Assembly: GCF_026262505.1 (NCBI RefSeq)
Contig: NC_067206.1
Coordinates: 1,426,001-1,490,000, forward strand
Reading direction: 5' to 3'
Source of the DNA: Trichomonas vaginalis G3
Taxonomy: Eukaryota > Parabasalia > Trichomonadida > Trichomonadidae
Length of the DNA stretch: 64,000 nucleotides
Shown: piece by piece, positions 33,696 to 44,149 of the stretch
How positions within the stretch are numbered: position 1 is the first letter of the stretch
How the letters are laid out: every line of letters starts with the position of its first letter
The notes under the pieces: generated by a model
Databases searched by the model: none
What the model was told of the DNA's origin: nothing
The model's input: only the letters and a program-made list of their open reading frames with translations
Program-made: the position numbers and the translations under genes

Positions 33696-33740
33696 TGAAA
33701 AAAACAGGTGAAAAAAGAGGTGAGATCTCACCACTTCACC
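33696..33740. promoter_or_regulatory. GGTGA palindrome after the capsid block, copy 1
   Basis: CAGGTGAAAAAAGAGGTGAG folds on CTCACCACTTCACC. Conserved at 40,962-41,005 and 50,908-50,957 between the same two genes. Confidence 0.5.
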
Positions 33741-33842
33741 TAAATTTATTTTTGTGCTATGTTTTCATACGTGTGAGGGTGGTGATATCATTAATTTTTA
33801 AGTTTATTTTTTAAAATTATTTTTTATTTTATTTTTATATAA

Positions 33843-34163
33843 ATGACGAAAACTATTGAGATAACAAACTACAACGATCATGAGTTCAAGAATTTGTTCT
33901 TCGTTCCTCGTGAAAATACATTCTATCAGATACGAGGGAGAAAGGGTAAAGTTAGTTTGAGCGTTTATGAAGGAATGAAGAATGGAAAGTTTATACAAGC
34001 ATACGATACAAACGGTAAGCGTGTTTCATTAGCTTTGTCAAAACTTACAGGTATAAACTATAACAGTGATTTTGACCTATATGAAGAAGAAAGTGAGTCA
34101 GAAGATTATGAGCTGTTATATGAAGCACAGCAATGGGAGGAGTTGCAATACTTTTGTAAGTGA
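33843..34163 (+). CDS. Small acidic-tailed protein, Polinton copy 1
   Basis: 106 residues, whole; near-identical to 51,056-51,376. The N-terminal beta-rich part (TFYQIRGRKGKVSLSVYEG) is followed by a strongly acidic tail (DLYEEESESEDYELLYEA). No family recognised. Confidence 0.55.
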   Translation: MTKTIEITNYNDHEFKNLFFVPRENTFYQIRGRKGKVSLSVYEGMKNGKFIQAYDTNGKRVSLALSKLTGINYNSDFDLYEEESESEDYELLYEAQQWEELQYFCK

Positions 34164-34303
34164 AAACGTTTATTTTTTTACATTAGTGAGGTGAAGTGGT
34201 TGGCGGCTTTGTAAATATTTAAGGTTAAGTTAGTGTTGTCGTTTGTGTTGTAAAATATACGTTAACGGTTTTGTAAAGTGTCAAATTCACATATAATGGG
34301 TAA

Positions 34304-34322
34304 GGAGGCGCGCAGTGCCTCC
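34304..34322. repeat. C(GNA)G mini-hairpin near the right side of Polinton copy 1
   Basis: GGAGGCGC-GCA-GTGCCTCC. Conserved at about 41,564-41,582 and 51,517-51,535. It lies about 20-40 bp before the point where the copies stop matching. Confidence 0.6.
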
Positions 34323-34341
34323 GTACACTTGATATGTATAC

Positions 34342-35402
34342 TAACTATCTTTGCCTTTCGACTGTTGGGAGTGTCAACTTTTTCGGGAAGTCAAAGATGA
34401 CTTGATGAATCGAATCATTCTGCCACTCTCTCTGAATGTCGAAAGTCAAGAATTGTGGCCATGATGTGTTCCTTGTAGTTGACAAATGATATTGAATGGC
34501 ATGATCGAGATCTGGTTCTCCAATTCTGGTGTGAATCGAGTAGCAATTTGTTTGTTCGTTGGCACTATCACGGTAAGTGATTCGGAAGAGTTGACCGATT
34601 CCTGGTATTTGCTCTGCGAGATCTGTGATCAATCTTGTCATCGTGTCATCACAATCTTGTGCCTCATATGTTGAGTTACCAAGTAATGTGGCAAGTTCAT
34701 GGGAACGAAGACTAATCCTTTGGACTTCAATGAATTCAAATTTGTAAAGATACTTGACATCTCTGTTACGATGGGAGAGGACTGATTGGCAACCTTCAAA
34801 ACTTCTGTTCTCACTTCGGATATGTAGAACAGAACCTGTAAACATACGTTCAAATGACACGTATTTCCCATATTATGAAGACCAACAATACCACCTTTAA
34901 TTGGGTAAAGGTAGTTCGCCTCTTGTGATGACTGTATGATATCGACAGCTTGATGAGCGACAGCAATGATGTTCCGCTTTGATGGTTTCATGGAGGGTGC
35001 AACAACAGCAGCGACGGTATCGCTTGAAGGAAGAACCTTTGTTGGTGTAAAATCTTCGAAAAGGAGTAACTCTTCATTATCATTCAGGGGTGATCCATCA
35101 ATGTTATAATTTGTCAAACCGACTAAACCTGATATGATCAGAGGAAGTGATGTGCGCTCACCTCGAAAACCATTTTTCATGCAGGACCAGCATGACTTGA
35201 AACGTGCAAAGAAACGCTCGACAATCTGCCTGTCTTGGGCAATGGCGTTGTTGCGTTCAACGTCTGCTTCTTCGTGGCTTCTCTTCATCACCACGGCAGT
35301 AAGGTGATATTTCTGGATTCCAATATAGCCCCGGTCGGCAAGTACAGGATATTGGTAATCATCAAATCCTCGCTTTACTGTCAAAAAATCCGAGACTTTA
35401 TT
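34342..35402 (-). pseudogene. DDE_4 (Harbinger-type) transposase fused to a USP-type deubiquitinase, fragment
   Basis: Frame 34,638-35,384 has the C-terminal half of a DDE_4 endonuclease (VLADRGYIGIQKY, NNAIAQDRQIVERFFARFK, then GLTNYNI). After a linker of about 50 residues it reads GIVGLHNMGNTCHLNVCLQV, the catalytic Cys box of ubiquitin-specific proteases (usual form GLxNLGNTCYMNS). The USP-like sequence continues in another frame (34,345-34,860: HELATLLGNSTYEAQDCDDT, matching the second USP box), so one frameshift lies near 34,700. The transposase N-terminus and the USP His box are missing: both ends stop at Polinton sequence. No TIR was found. It looks like a fragment of a plain DNA transposon caught between two Polinton copies. 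Confidence 0.65.
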
Positions 35403-35829
35403 AAACCTTGGTCAATTTCATAGCGACTTTGCAGAAATCACAAAGATAAACAAAGTTTAGCATACAAGTCAATATTTTGTGGAAAGAAGGACTTACATAG
35501 ACTTACTCACGAATGATTTAAATGAAGTTGCATTTCACTGCAGAATGAAAGGCGTGAAGCAAGATGTTATTGCTTTAACCGCTAATGAAATATTTCCTGA
35601 CTCTGTTCAGTGTTTCTATGATGAAGATAAAGGTTTAATGGTTCCGCAAGGAACATATGACAAAGACTCTGAGTTCAGTTTAATGAAACTTTACAAAGCA
35701 CTTTATGACGGTCAAGAGATTGGATTTGACTTATGTAAGTCATGTCAACCTGCTTTGAAGAGAAGTTTAACTTCTCAATAACGACTAAAACAAGCTTTAT
35801 TCGTAAGTTGAAGTTCTGAGGTCATTTAT

Positions 35830-37817
35830 TTTTGTCAGCAATGAGGTCATTCGTGATAAAAATAAAACTAGCGGCAAGGGCGAAGCCCATGTGGTCATTT
35901 ACAATACTGCGATGGTAGAGTTTAAGAGTTGTGCTTCAATGTAGAGATAGTCCTTATGGTCTGGAGGTAAGAACACTGGGCAGTTATGGTCATGAGTGGA
36001 GAACATGTCTACCCAAAACTCACGATTGAAGCCAGTTAATTTATAGTATTTAGGATTTGGCAGTGGTGTAGTTCTTGTATGACCAATGAACTCATTTTAA
36101 CTCCTTACTTAAGTTTGAATATAATATAGCTTGCTTTCTATCCCAAATGCCAGGTGTTACAATCTTTGAAATTTCATTTTTCCTCGGAAGCATTGCATCA
36201 TAATTGAAAACATTCTTGAAATCATCACTTGGTTCAGAGATTTGAAATCTTATACGTAATGGATTTTCTTTCTCTTTAGCGACTTCATTGAATGGTGAGA
36301 ATACAACAACCTGACAGTCATGTGTTCCATCTTCATTTTCATTAAATTCATAATGAAAGTGTTTCGTACCGAAATGGCTAACAAAAGTGACAGAAAACCT
36401 TAAATTGCGCGGCAATTTTAATTAAAAAAATAAACATTAATTTTTGTGATTGATATTATGCATTTTATTTATATTATATAAGATTTAAATTTAGGGGAAA
36501 AATTGGAAAAAAAATAAGATTGGAAGTCTTTAGGTAAGAAGGAAAGGGCAAGAGATATATAGTGTACCTATATACCTCTTGCCCTTTCATTCTAAGTAGA
36601 AATGGGAGAAACTTTGTCCGCATCATAAGTTATGCGGACAAAGTTTCTCGATTTCTAATGGGAATTGCAGGCTATGAGGCACTGATATATAATCAGTACC
36701 TCATAGCCTACAATTCCCCTTATTAGACTTCCAAACTTTGAGTTAATGTGTTGACATTAACTCAAAGTTTGGAAACTTCTCGTAAGAATCAATCGTCAAA
36801 AACCTCAATTGCAGTTATATTCATTGTGTTAAATTTGATTTATTTTGAAATTTTTATAAATTAAATTTTATATAACATAAAGCGTTATGAATTAGTATTT
36901 CCATATGAATTTTATCTCGAAAATAGTAATTCTGTACAGTTATATTTCGGTTAATTTTGGAAATTTCTAGGAATACTTTAAGATAGTATGATTATATATA
37001 ACTCTGCCTTCATGATTTATTTTAGCTTTCGCGCAAATATCAGTTAACTTAACTCCATTATTTGATTTTGTGATGGCTTCACAAAAGCCAATCAATATCA
37101 ATCTCTTCTGGAGAATGTCTTCCATCTAGAATATTTTCAATACTTTACATACAAACATTTTTATTTCTAAAAAATTTTTTAATTTTTTCTAGGATATATG
37201 ATGAAAATAGTTAGAACAAGATTTTGAAGCTCAAAACATTAAAAATTATTAAAGATTTGTATAATATGATAAAAATGGGAAATAATATGAGGCAATATAA
37301 AGGAATATGAATATTAAATAAATATATCTAAATAGAAAGAATCAGAAAAATCAAATTATGGCGCCAAAAATGTCACCTTTTTGGTGAGCCATTTCGGTAT
37401 GAGATAAAATTCATAATGAAAATCTATAAGTTGTGGCTGACTACCTTCTTCTTTCAGTTGTGCAAGAAACTCACGTAAAGGCTGTAAAGTTTGTACTTCA
37501 ATGTTAAACTTTTTCTCGAACATTTCATTAAATGAAATCATACATTGTTGCAATGTTGTATCGTCTTTAAAGTATTTGTATATGTGAATGTTTTGGGCGC
37601 TTAAAGACTGTTCGTCATTTTCTATCTCGACTTGAAGTATAAAGTCAACCTTTCTGAAAGCACGTGTTATATACATATTTGTTATGCCAATGTACTTCTC
37701 TTCATTTATGTTCACAATCCAGTCTGTTGGAAACTTAAACATTACTCTGTTCCCCTTTATTTTGACGTCAGGGTTTTCACTACTGAACGCAACAGATAAA
37801 GGTTTTTGTCTATACAT
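35830..37817 (-). pseudogene. Candidate minor capsid gene of copy 2, split by a MITE
   Basis: Same gene and same insertion as 45,824-47,750 in copy 3. The MITE (36,359-37,406) is bordered by AAATTCATAATGAAA on both sides. Otherwise slightly broken. Confidence 0.5.
36359..37406. mobile_element. Hairpin MITE in Polinton copy 2
   Basis: Ends CGTACCGAAATGGC and, inverted, CATACCGAAATGGC; target duplication AAATTCATAATGAAA (36,344-36,358 and 37,407-37,421, 15 bp). The body carries four hairpins at 36,531-36,775, one each of types A, B, C and D. See the copy at 46,286-47,339. Confidence 0.85.
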
Positions 37818-37841
37818 TTAATTCGGATAAAAATAAACCAT

Positions 37842-38123
37842 TTACTCTTTCTTTGCTTCAGCTTCTTTAGCTTTTGCTTCAGCTTTTTCTCTAGCTTTTT
37901 TCGCCAGCAAACATGGGTTCTTCTGTCTTCCAGCAGCTAATGCAGCAAGTTGTTTTTCACTAAGTTTTCTCTTTGGTCTCTCTGGCTTTTGTTCTTGTTT
38001 TTGTTCCTTCAGTTCGGATAAAATTTGCTCACGAATTTCTTTCTTCAATGCTTCAACATCTATGACCCCTTGGGTCTTGTCCGTAGGGCTTGTCTGAGTC
38101 ATTTGACTGCAGATAAAAAACAA
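37842..38123 (-). CDS. Lys/Glu/Ala-rich coiled-coil protein, Polinton copy 2
   Basis: 93 residues with an N-terminal Thr/Ser-rich part, then VDVEAL-like helices, KQEQKPERPKRKLSEKQ and a C-terminal KAREKAEAKAKEAEAKKE coiled coil. Strongly charged; perhaps a scaffold or DNA-binding virion protein. It is divergent from the plus-strand gene across about 30 bp with T-rich boxes between them. Matching regions in copies 1 and 3 are broken. Confidence 0.5.
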   Translation of the reverse strand: MFFICSQMTQTSPTDKTQGVIDVEALKKEIREQILSELKEQKQEQKPERPKRKLSEKQLAALAAGRQKNPCLLAKKAREKAEAKAKEAEAKKE

Positions 38124-38145
38124 AATTAAAACTTTAACCGATGTA

Positions 38146-38580
38146 AAATGAGCTTGTCAAAATCAGAGCGAGAGTCTATTATATTAAATGACGCAAGAGG
38201 AATACAACATCCTTTATTACGTAAGTCAGAGTAAAGATGGTAAAATATACGTAAGAAAAAGAAAGGTTCCATTAGCGAATGCAGAAAGCGACAACATTAA
38301 GGTGTATGGCAAGGGTGAAGTCCACGAAGCCCATATAAAACCTTCTGTTCAAACTGAGCCACCAAAAGAACAAGAAGAAAAGAAGCCAGATGTACTTTCA
38401 ATAACGAACCAAGAGCTTATTGCAAAGTTCGTGAATTTCATTGAAAAACAAACCGAGTCAAAGAATCCTGACCCGCCAGTGAAAGAAGTTGAGACAAAAG
38501 AGAATGTACAGTTCATTGAAAATGTCAAGAAACAACTTCCACCACGAATGCCAAGAAGAAGAGTGAGAATAATGAAGTAA
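38146..38580 (+). pseudogene. Basic-tailed small protein gene, Polinton copy 2
   Basis: Counterpart of the whole gene at 48,082-48,516, with about one break. Confidence 0.5.
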
Positions 38581-38607
38581 ATAGTTATTTTTATCCGAAG
38601 TAAATAC

Positions 38608-40171
38608 ATGCAAAACGAACAGTTAAACGAATTTACTCCAGCAGAGCATATTCATCAGATTCGCTCATATTTCGATATCATAGACAATGCAGTTCAATTT
38701 GGTGACACTAATAGAAAATATTCTGACGCAAAGATTCCATCACAACCTGGAACTGCTAAAGATAACACATGGGTAACATTCAATCTCTCACCTCCTGGTG
38801 AAAATATGTTGGACCTTTACAATATTCATTACGTATAAAATGGAAGGTCAATTTTTTGTAGATAAAGAAATTGGTTCAGGTTCCAATAAAACAAACCCAC
38901 CAGGATTTTGGATTGGTTTCGATGACGCTTTCTATGCAGTTGCTGGATATCAAATCCTTGCAAATGGTCGTATCGTATATTCTCAAGACAACGCAAGAGA
39001 AGAAGCATATATAACTTCAAACTCACAAATTACGAACAAATAAAGAAAGTAGATGTTTTCTAAGACTCGACATGAAGATGTATGGAGTCATTCGGGAACA
39101 TGCAGAACAGGACAAATTGTTAGTGGTCCAATTACAGCAGGAAAATCATTTGATTTTAAGCTTCGTTTAAGAATTCCTGTTAGAAGATTCCTTCCATTAG
39201 AAGCTATTCGATTTATTCCAGCTTTTGCAGGAAACATTCAGCTTAAAGTAAAGTTCAGTAGCGACGCCTTACAATGCACATCTATATCTGTAAATGATAT
39301 CATTGCTTTCAATCCAACTCTTAAAGTTGCATTTGCTTCAGATTCAAATCCACCGACAAATAAATTTGTTCCATGGAATGAACCATTCACTATGAAACGA
39401 AGGCAGTAGAAGCTAGTGGAACAGTTACTATTACAACTGTAACCCAGCAACTATTCGAACAAAGATGGATTTTAATGAATGTTTCATTCATCAAAGTCAT
39501 TCTCTTTAGACCCTAACATTTATACAGAACTTGTAGAACATTATACAAACGAGGCTTTATGTTTTCCTGTTAAAGTTATGGATTGGATTCCTATGGACGG
39601 TTCATTCTCAAAGAATACAGATAGTTCAAGTGCAACATTTACAGCAGCTTTACGCCTATTAATGTTAAAAGTATTTGGGCACTATTTAGAAAGAAAGACA
39701 ACTATTATGTTAATTTTGAGAACCCTAAGTTTAAATATCTTCAGCTTTCCATGGGAGCTTATGGAAATATGCCTGCAGAACCCGAAAAATCATATGGACC
39801 TGTATTTTATGAAATGGTTGCGAAGCCTGCAATACAAACAATGATATGATAGGATTTAATGAAGATGTTATGAGGTCATTGGTGGATGATGGTAGTGTGG
39901 AACAATAAATGGGATAGCTATGACACAACACATTTCTTATGTGGTTTTCCAACAGAAGTGGACTTTTGCTTCCAGCAAGGTCAAACATCTACTGCTCCAA
40001 TACCATACAAATTGTCTGTTAAAGGACCTATTGAACTAGCAACTGAAAATGTACCAAAGCCACTTATTGATTTATGAGGGATTGTTGCTTTGCCATTCAG
40101 GTGCGTGCTAATGGCATCCCATAATAAGATTAGATGACTATAACTTAGCCGCGGACGACAGTGAGGAATAA
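38608..40171 (+). pseudogene. Candidate major capsid gene, Polinton copy 2
   Basis: Counterpart of 48,544-50,118 with several small breaks and almost no substitutions. The pattern of tiny length differences without base changes suggests assembly error at least in part. Confidence 0.55.
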
Positions 40172-40200
40172 AGGATGAACGTTTATTTTTAAAGTTATAA

Positions 40201-41420
40201 ATGAGTTCTTCATCAAGCTCTCGTGAACCTTCACCATCTATGAAACAAACTTTACCAAACGATTATGGAGCACCTATTGAATATTTCTTACGAGCTGCAC
40301 AATGGCAAAGAGCAGTCTCACCAAGGTTAGGTGTTCCACCAGCTCCTGTCAAAAATAGCATTTGGTCAAGTCCTTATATAAGATATGGTCTCCCACTAGG
40401 TTTGCTAGCTACAGCAGGAGCAGTTATGATGTTGAAAAGAAATAAAGCAAATGTTGTAAATAATACTGAAGTAGCTGAAGTTAAACAACTCCAACACCTT
40501 CGCCAAAACCAACGCCTTCACAAGCAAAACCTTCAATGATCCTGAACCTATGGAAGTACAAACTCCTGTTCAAAAGTCAACTCCTAAACCGACTCCAACA
40601 TTTAAACCAGACACTACTCCTCAATAAATCGTAAAACTCCTGCGTTTCCTTACTGAAAAAATAACGTTATTTTTATTTAATATTAAAATTTTTATTTGAT
40701 TGAAATGACAAATAAAGTCACTGAAGCAATGAAACAAAAGTTTTTGGTAGAATACATTAAATCAGAGACTATTCCAGAAGGTTTTTACATTCATACTATG
40801 AAGGATGGTAGAGTTCAGTTTAGAAAGATAAAGCAACCATTAGATAAAGAAGGAATTTTGAGAAAGATTAAACTTCATGAGGACAACATTGCTGAACTTA
40901 AGAAGAAGTTAGAAGAGTTGGAGAAAGGAAGAGAGTTATAAAGCAATGAATTCAACAGGGTGAAAAAACAGGTGAAAAAGAGGTGAGATCTCACCACTTC
41001 ACCTAAATTTATTTTTGTGCTATGTTTTCATACGTGTGAGGGTGGTGATATCATTAATTTTTAAGTTTATTTTTATTTTATTTTTTTTTTTATTTTATAT
41101 AAATGACGAAAACTATTGAGATAACAAACTACAACGGTCATGGTTCAAAATTTGTTCTTCGTTCCTCGTGAAAATACATTCTATCAGATACGAGGGAGAA
41201 GGGGTAAAGTTAGTTTGAGCGTTTATGAAGGAATGAAGAATGGAAAGTTTATACAAGCATACGATACAAACGGTAAGCGTGTTTCATTAGCTTTGTCAAA
41301 ACTTACAGGTATAAACTATGACAGTGATTTTGACCTATATGAAGAAGAAAGTGAGTCAGAAGATTATGAGCTGTTATATGAAGCACAGCAATGGGAGGAG
41401 TTGAATACTTTTGTAAGTGA
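40201..41420 (+). pseudogene. Three small genes after the capsid gene, Polinton copy 2
   Basis: Counterparts of 50,149-50,607 (membrane protein), 50,656-50,892 (coiled coil, whole here at 40,705-40,941) and 51,056-51,376 (acidic-tailed). The first and third have small breaks. A GGTGA palindrome lies at 40,962-41,005. Confidence 0.55.
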
Positions 41421-41656
41421 AAACGTTTATTTTTTTACATTAGTGAGGTGAAGTGGTTGGCGGCTTTGTAAATATTTAAGGTTAAGTTAGTGTTGTCGTT
41501 TGTGTTGTAAAATATACGTTAACGGTTTTGTAAAGTGTCAAATTCACATATAATGGGTATAGGAGGCGCGCAGTGCCTCCGTACACTTGATATGTATACT
41601 AACTTAAAATTAAATCGTTAATAGTTAACTTATCAGCAAACTTAAATACGCTTCAA

Positions 41657-41884
41657 TTGGGTTTAGATGACCTACTTGATAAAGTTGTCAAGGCAGCAAA
41701 GGTTCAAAAACGAATGACCCAGTATTTTTCGAAATTAAGTATCCCAATGGAAATCAAGCTTAGTATTCTCACGCAAATTACAGAATTTGGATGCAATACC
41801 CCTCAATTCATTGTTGAGAATGCCAAGTCTTTTCAAGATAAAATTATTACAGATTTCCACCTTCAAATTTATACAACATTATAA
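41657..41884 (+). pseudogene. MULE transposase C-terminal fragment, first copy
   Basis: 75 codons without an ATG at the start (LGLDDLLDKVVKAAKVQKRM ... IYTTL), identical to 51,611-51,838. The pattern SIPMEIKLSILTQITEFGCN aligns with FEIPNELLDTYMLEINEFCY at the end of the M2 transposase. It marks the start of MULE-related DNA next to the Polinton. Confidence 0.5.
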
Positions 41885-42118
41885 AAATTTATGAATAAAA
41901 ACTTGATATAAAATAACATTTTTATTTTTACTAAGAAAAAAAAGGTTTTTGATAATAAATTTATTTTATTTCGAAAAAGTAGCAATAATCGTAAAAGGGT
42001 ATTGATAGGCTTGCTAAAATAACTAATTTTAGCTGTCAAATACTTTTGTATTTTGAAGTTAATTAGTATAAATTTGATATTATTTTAACTCCCTTTGAAA
42101 ACCTCAATTTTCCATACA

Positions 42119-42178
42119 GAGGGAACGGGAATAGCATCCAATATTCCCTGAGAATGGTTGCGCATTCTCAGTTCCCTC
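42119..42178. repeat. T-shaped palindrome (three-stem junction), first copy
   Basis: Outer stem GAGGGAAC (42,119-42,126) with GTTCCCTC (42,171-42,178). Inside it are two independent hairpins: GGGAATA / TATTCCC (42,127-42,133 and 42,142-42,148) and GAGAATG / CATTCTC (42,150-42,156 and 42,163-42,169). All 22 pairs are perfect. The identical copy is at 52,073-52,132. Confidence 0.8.
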
Positions 42179-42623
42179 TATATTTCGAACGAAGCTCTCA
42201 TCAGTCTTTTTTTTAATACTAAACGTTTTTTCCCCTGTCTCACTTTTAGCTAAAATTTGGGTTTGCCAAATAATATACGGTAGTGTTTACTTGTTGTGCA
42301 TGAAAATTCGGTTCACTTCACTTCTGACAAAAGTGACAAGTTTACATGAGAAAAATAGTTTACATGGCAAAATATATAGGGTATTTTTTTTAAAAGTAGT
42401 TATCTATATATATAAAAATAAAACTTTTGATATATTTTGTAATGCATGAAAATTCGGTTCACTTCATTTTTGACACTTTACATATCGGATGTATTATCTA
42501 AGAATTATATTATAAAATAATAATTTTGTGTTTTATAAGTTTATTTGTATAAATTGATTCAAAAAATGGAAAGACAAGAAGTGGATCTGCCACAATGAAA
42601 ATCAGTTTTTGAACTTTGTATAA

Positions 42624-43425
42624 GGAATTGTTGGCTATGATGTACTGATCATGAATCAGACATCATAGCCAACAATTCCTTCCCAAACAGCGGGAAACTT
42701 TGTCTGAATAGTTTAACATTCAGACAAAGTTTCCCGCTGTCAGAGAGGGAATGGAAGGGTAAGAGGTATATATTCATAATGTATACCTCTTACCCTTTCA
42801 TTCCCTCGAGAAAGTTCAAAAACTTGGGTGCAATCAGTTCTGATTGCACCAAGTTTTGAACTTTGTATAAGGAATTGTTGGCTATGATGCACTGATCATG
42901 AATCAGTACATCATAGCCAACAATTCCTTCGCAAACAGCGGGAAACTTTGTCTGAATAGTTTAACATTCAGACAAAGTTTCCCGCTGTCAGAGAGGGAAT
43001 GGAAGGGTAAGAGGTATATATTCATAAATGTATACCTCTTACCCTTTCATTCCCTCGAGAAAGTTCAAAAACTTGGGTGCAATCAGTTTCTGATTGCACC
43101 CAAGTTTTTGAACTTTGTATAAGGAATTGTTGGCTATGATGCACTGATCATGAATCAGTACATCATAGCCAACAATTCCTTCGCAAACAGCGGGAAACTT
43201 TGTCTGAATAGTTTAACATTCAGACAAAGTTTCCCGCTGTCAGAGAGGGAATGGAAGGGTAAGAGGTATATATTCATAATGTATACCTCTTACCCTTTCA
43301 TTCCCGAGAAAGTTCAAAAACTGGGTGCAATCAGAATGATTGCACCCAAGTTTTTGAACTTTGTACAAGGAATTGTTGGCTATGATGCACTGATCATGAA
43401 TCAGTACATCATAGGCAACAATTCC
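42624..43425. repeat. Hairpin array, three 250-bp units
   Basis: Each unit is C, B, A, D. C is a 26-bp stem with loop CATGA (GGAATTGTTGGCTATGATG...). B is a 21-bp stem AGCGGGAAACTTTGTCTGAA with an 8-nt loop. A is a stem of about 26 bp around AAGGGTAAGAGGTATA with one G/T pair. D is about 27 bp around AACTTGGGTGCAATCAG with a 2-nt centre. Some units carry one-base gaps. Chance frames reading MNQYIIANNSF run through the units and are not genes. The second copy of this region (52,576) has five units. Confidence 0.9.
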
Positions 43426-43683
43426 TTCCCAAACAACCCGAAATTTGTCTGATTCCACACTAATTTTATTAATTTATCTAAACTTTTATCCTCGTCTACA
43501 ATTTAATCATCAATAATTATCTCTTGTTCTATTTCACTATTATATATATATATATTTATATGATTTGATTTAAAAAAATAAATAAATTAATAAATCATTT
43601 ACTCAAATATATCAAAAGTTTTATTTTTATATATAAAGATAACTACTTTTAAAAAAATAGTTATGTCATCTATTCAAATATAT

Positions 43684-43985
43684 CAGTTCTGATTGCACCC
43701 AAGTTTTTGAACTTTCTCGAGGGAATGAAAGGGTAAGAGGTATACATTATGAATATATACCTCTTACCCTTCCATTCCCTCTCTGACAGCGGGAAACTTT
43801 GTCTGAATGTTAAACTATTCAGACAAAGTTTCCCGCTGTTTGCGAAGGAATTGTTGGCTATGATGTACTGATTCATGATCAGTGCATCATAGCCAACAAT
43901 TCCTTATACAAAGTTCAAAAACTTGGGTGCAATCAGAACTGATTGCACCCAAGTTTTTGAACTTTCTCGAGGGAATGAAAGGTAA
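43684..43985. repeat. Inverted piece of the hairpin array
   Basis: Half of D, then A, B, C and D, all in reverse orientation to 42,624-43,425, separated from it by about 250 bp of AT-rich DNA. Its counterpart is at 54,141-54,380. The right side ends in unique sequence before Polinton copy 3, where GTGTCACTTTTTCGGTTCAC (44,104) looks like an element end. Confidence 0.8.
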
Positions 43986-44149
43986 GAGATATCCATTTCC
44001 TTTCACCTTCGTTCTCAATAATTAACTTATAAATTTTTTAAAGCAAAAAAAGTCTGATTTTTTTTGACAAGTAAATATATAGGGAATTTATCCGACCAAA
44101 TAAGTGTCACTTTTTCGGTTCACCTCACTTTCCGTAACTCGTCTTACAA

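Larger units (their letters stand above)
18312..34341 (+). mobile_element. Polinton copy 1 (partial, broken, with one large insertion)
   Basis: Order: integrase C-terminal part (+), unknown genes, KilA-N/GIY-YIG-type gene (+), KilA-N gene (+), small gene (+), unknown gene (-), protein-primed DNA polymerase B (+), candidate minor capsid gene (-), coiled-coil gene (-), then four or five genes (+) including the candidate major capsid gene. A 3.2-kb TIR element sits in the polymerase gene. Roughly a dozen or more small breaks are spread over the copy; some may be assembly error. Neither terminus is seen, and no packaging ATPase or protease gene was recognised. It lacks the MITE found in the minor capsid gene of copies 2 and 3, so it split from them before that insertion. 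Confidence 0.75.
35403..41600 (+). mobile_element. Polinton copy 2 (partial, broken)
   Basis: Begins inside the polymerase gene and repeats the block of copy 3: polymerase end (+, to about 35,818), candidate minor capsid gene (-, holding a hairpin MITE), coiled-coil gene (-), basic-tailed gene (+), candidate major capsid gene (+) and three small genes (+). About a dozen small breaks. It is almost identical to 45,330-51,557, including the MITE and the following hairpin element, so copies 2 and 3 are a recent tandem duplication of about 10 kb. Confidence 0.8.

Noticed and set aside
42624-43985. CRISPR array
   Set aside because: Units are contiguous palindromes without unique spacers, the period is 250 bp, no cas-type gene is present, and the context is eukaryotic.
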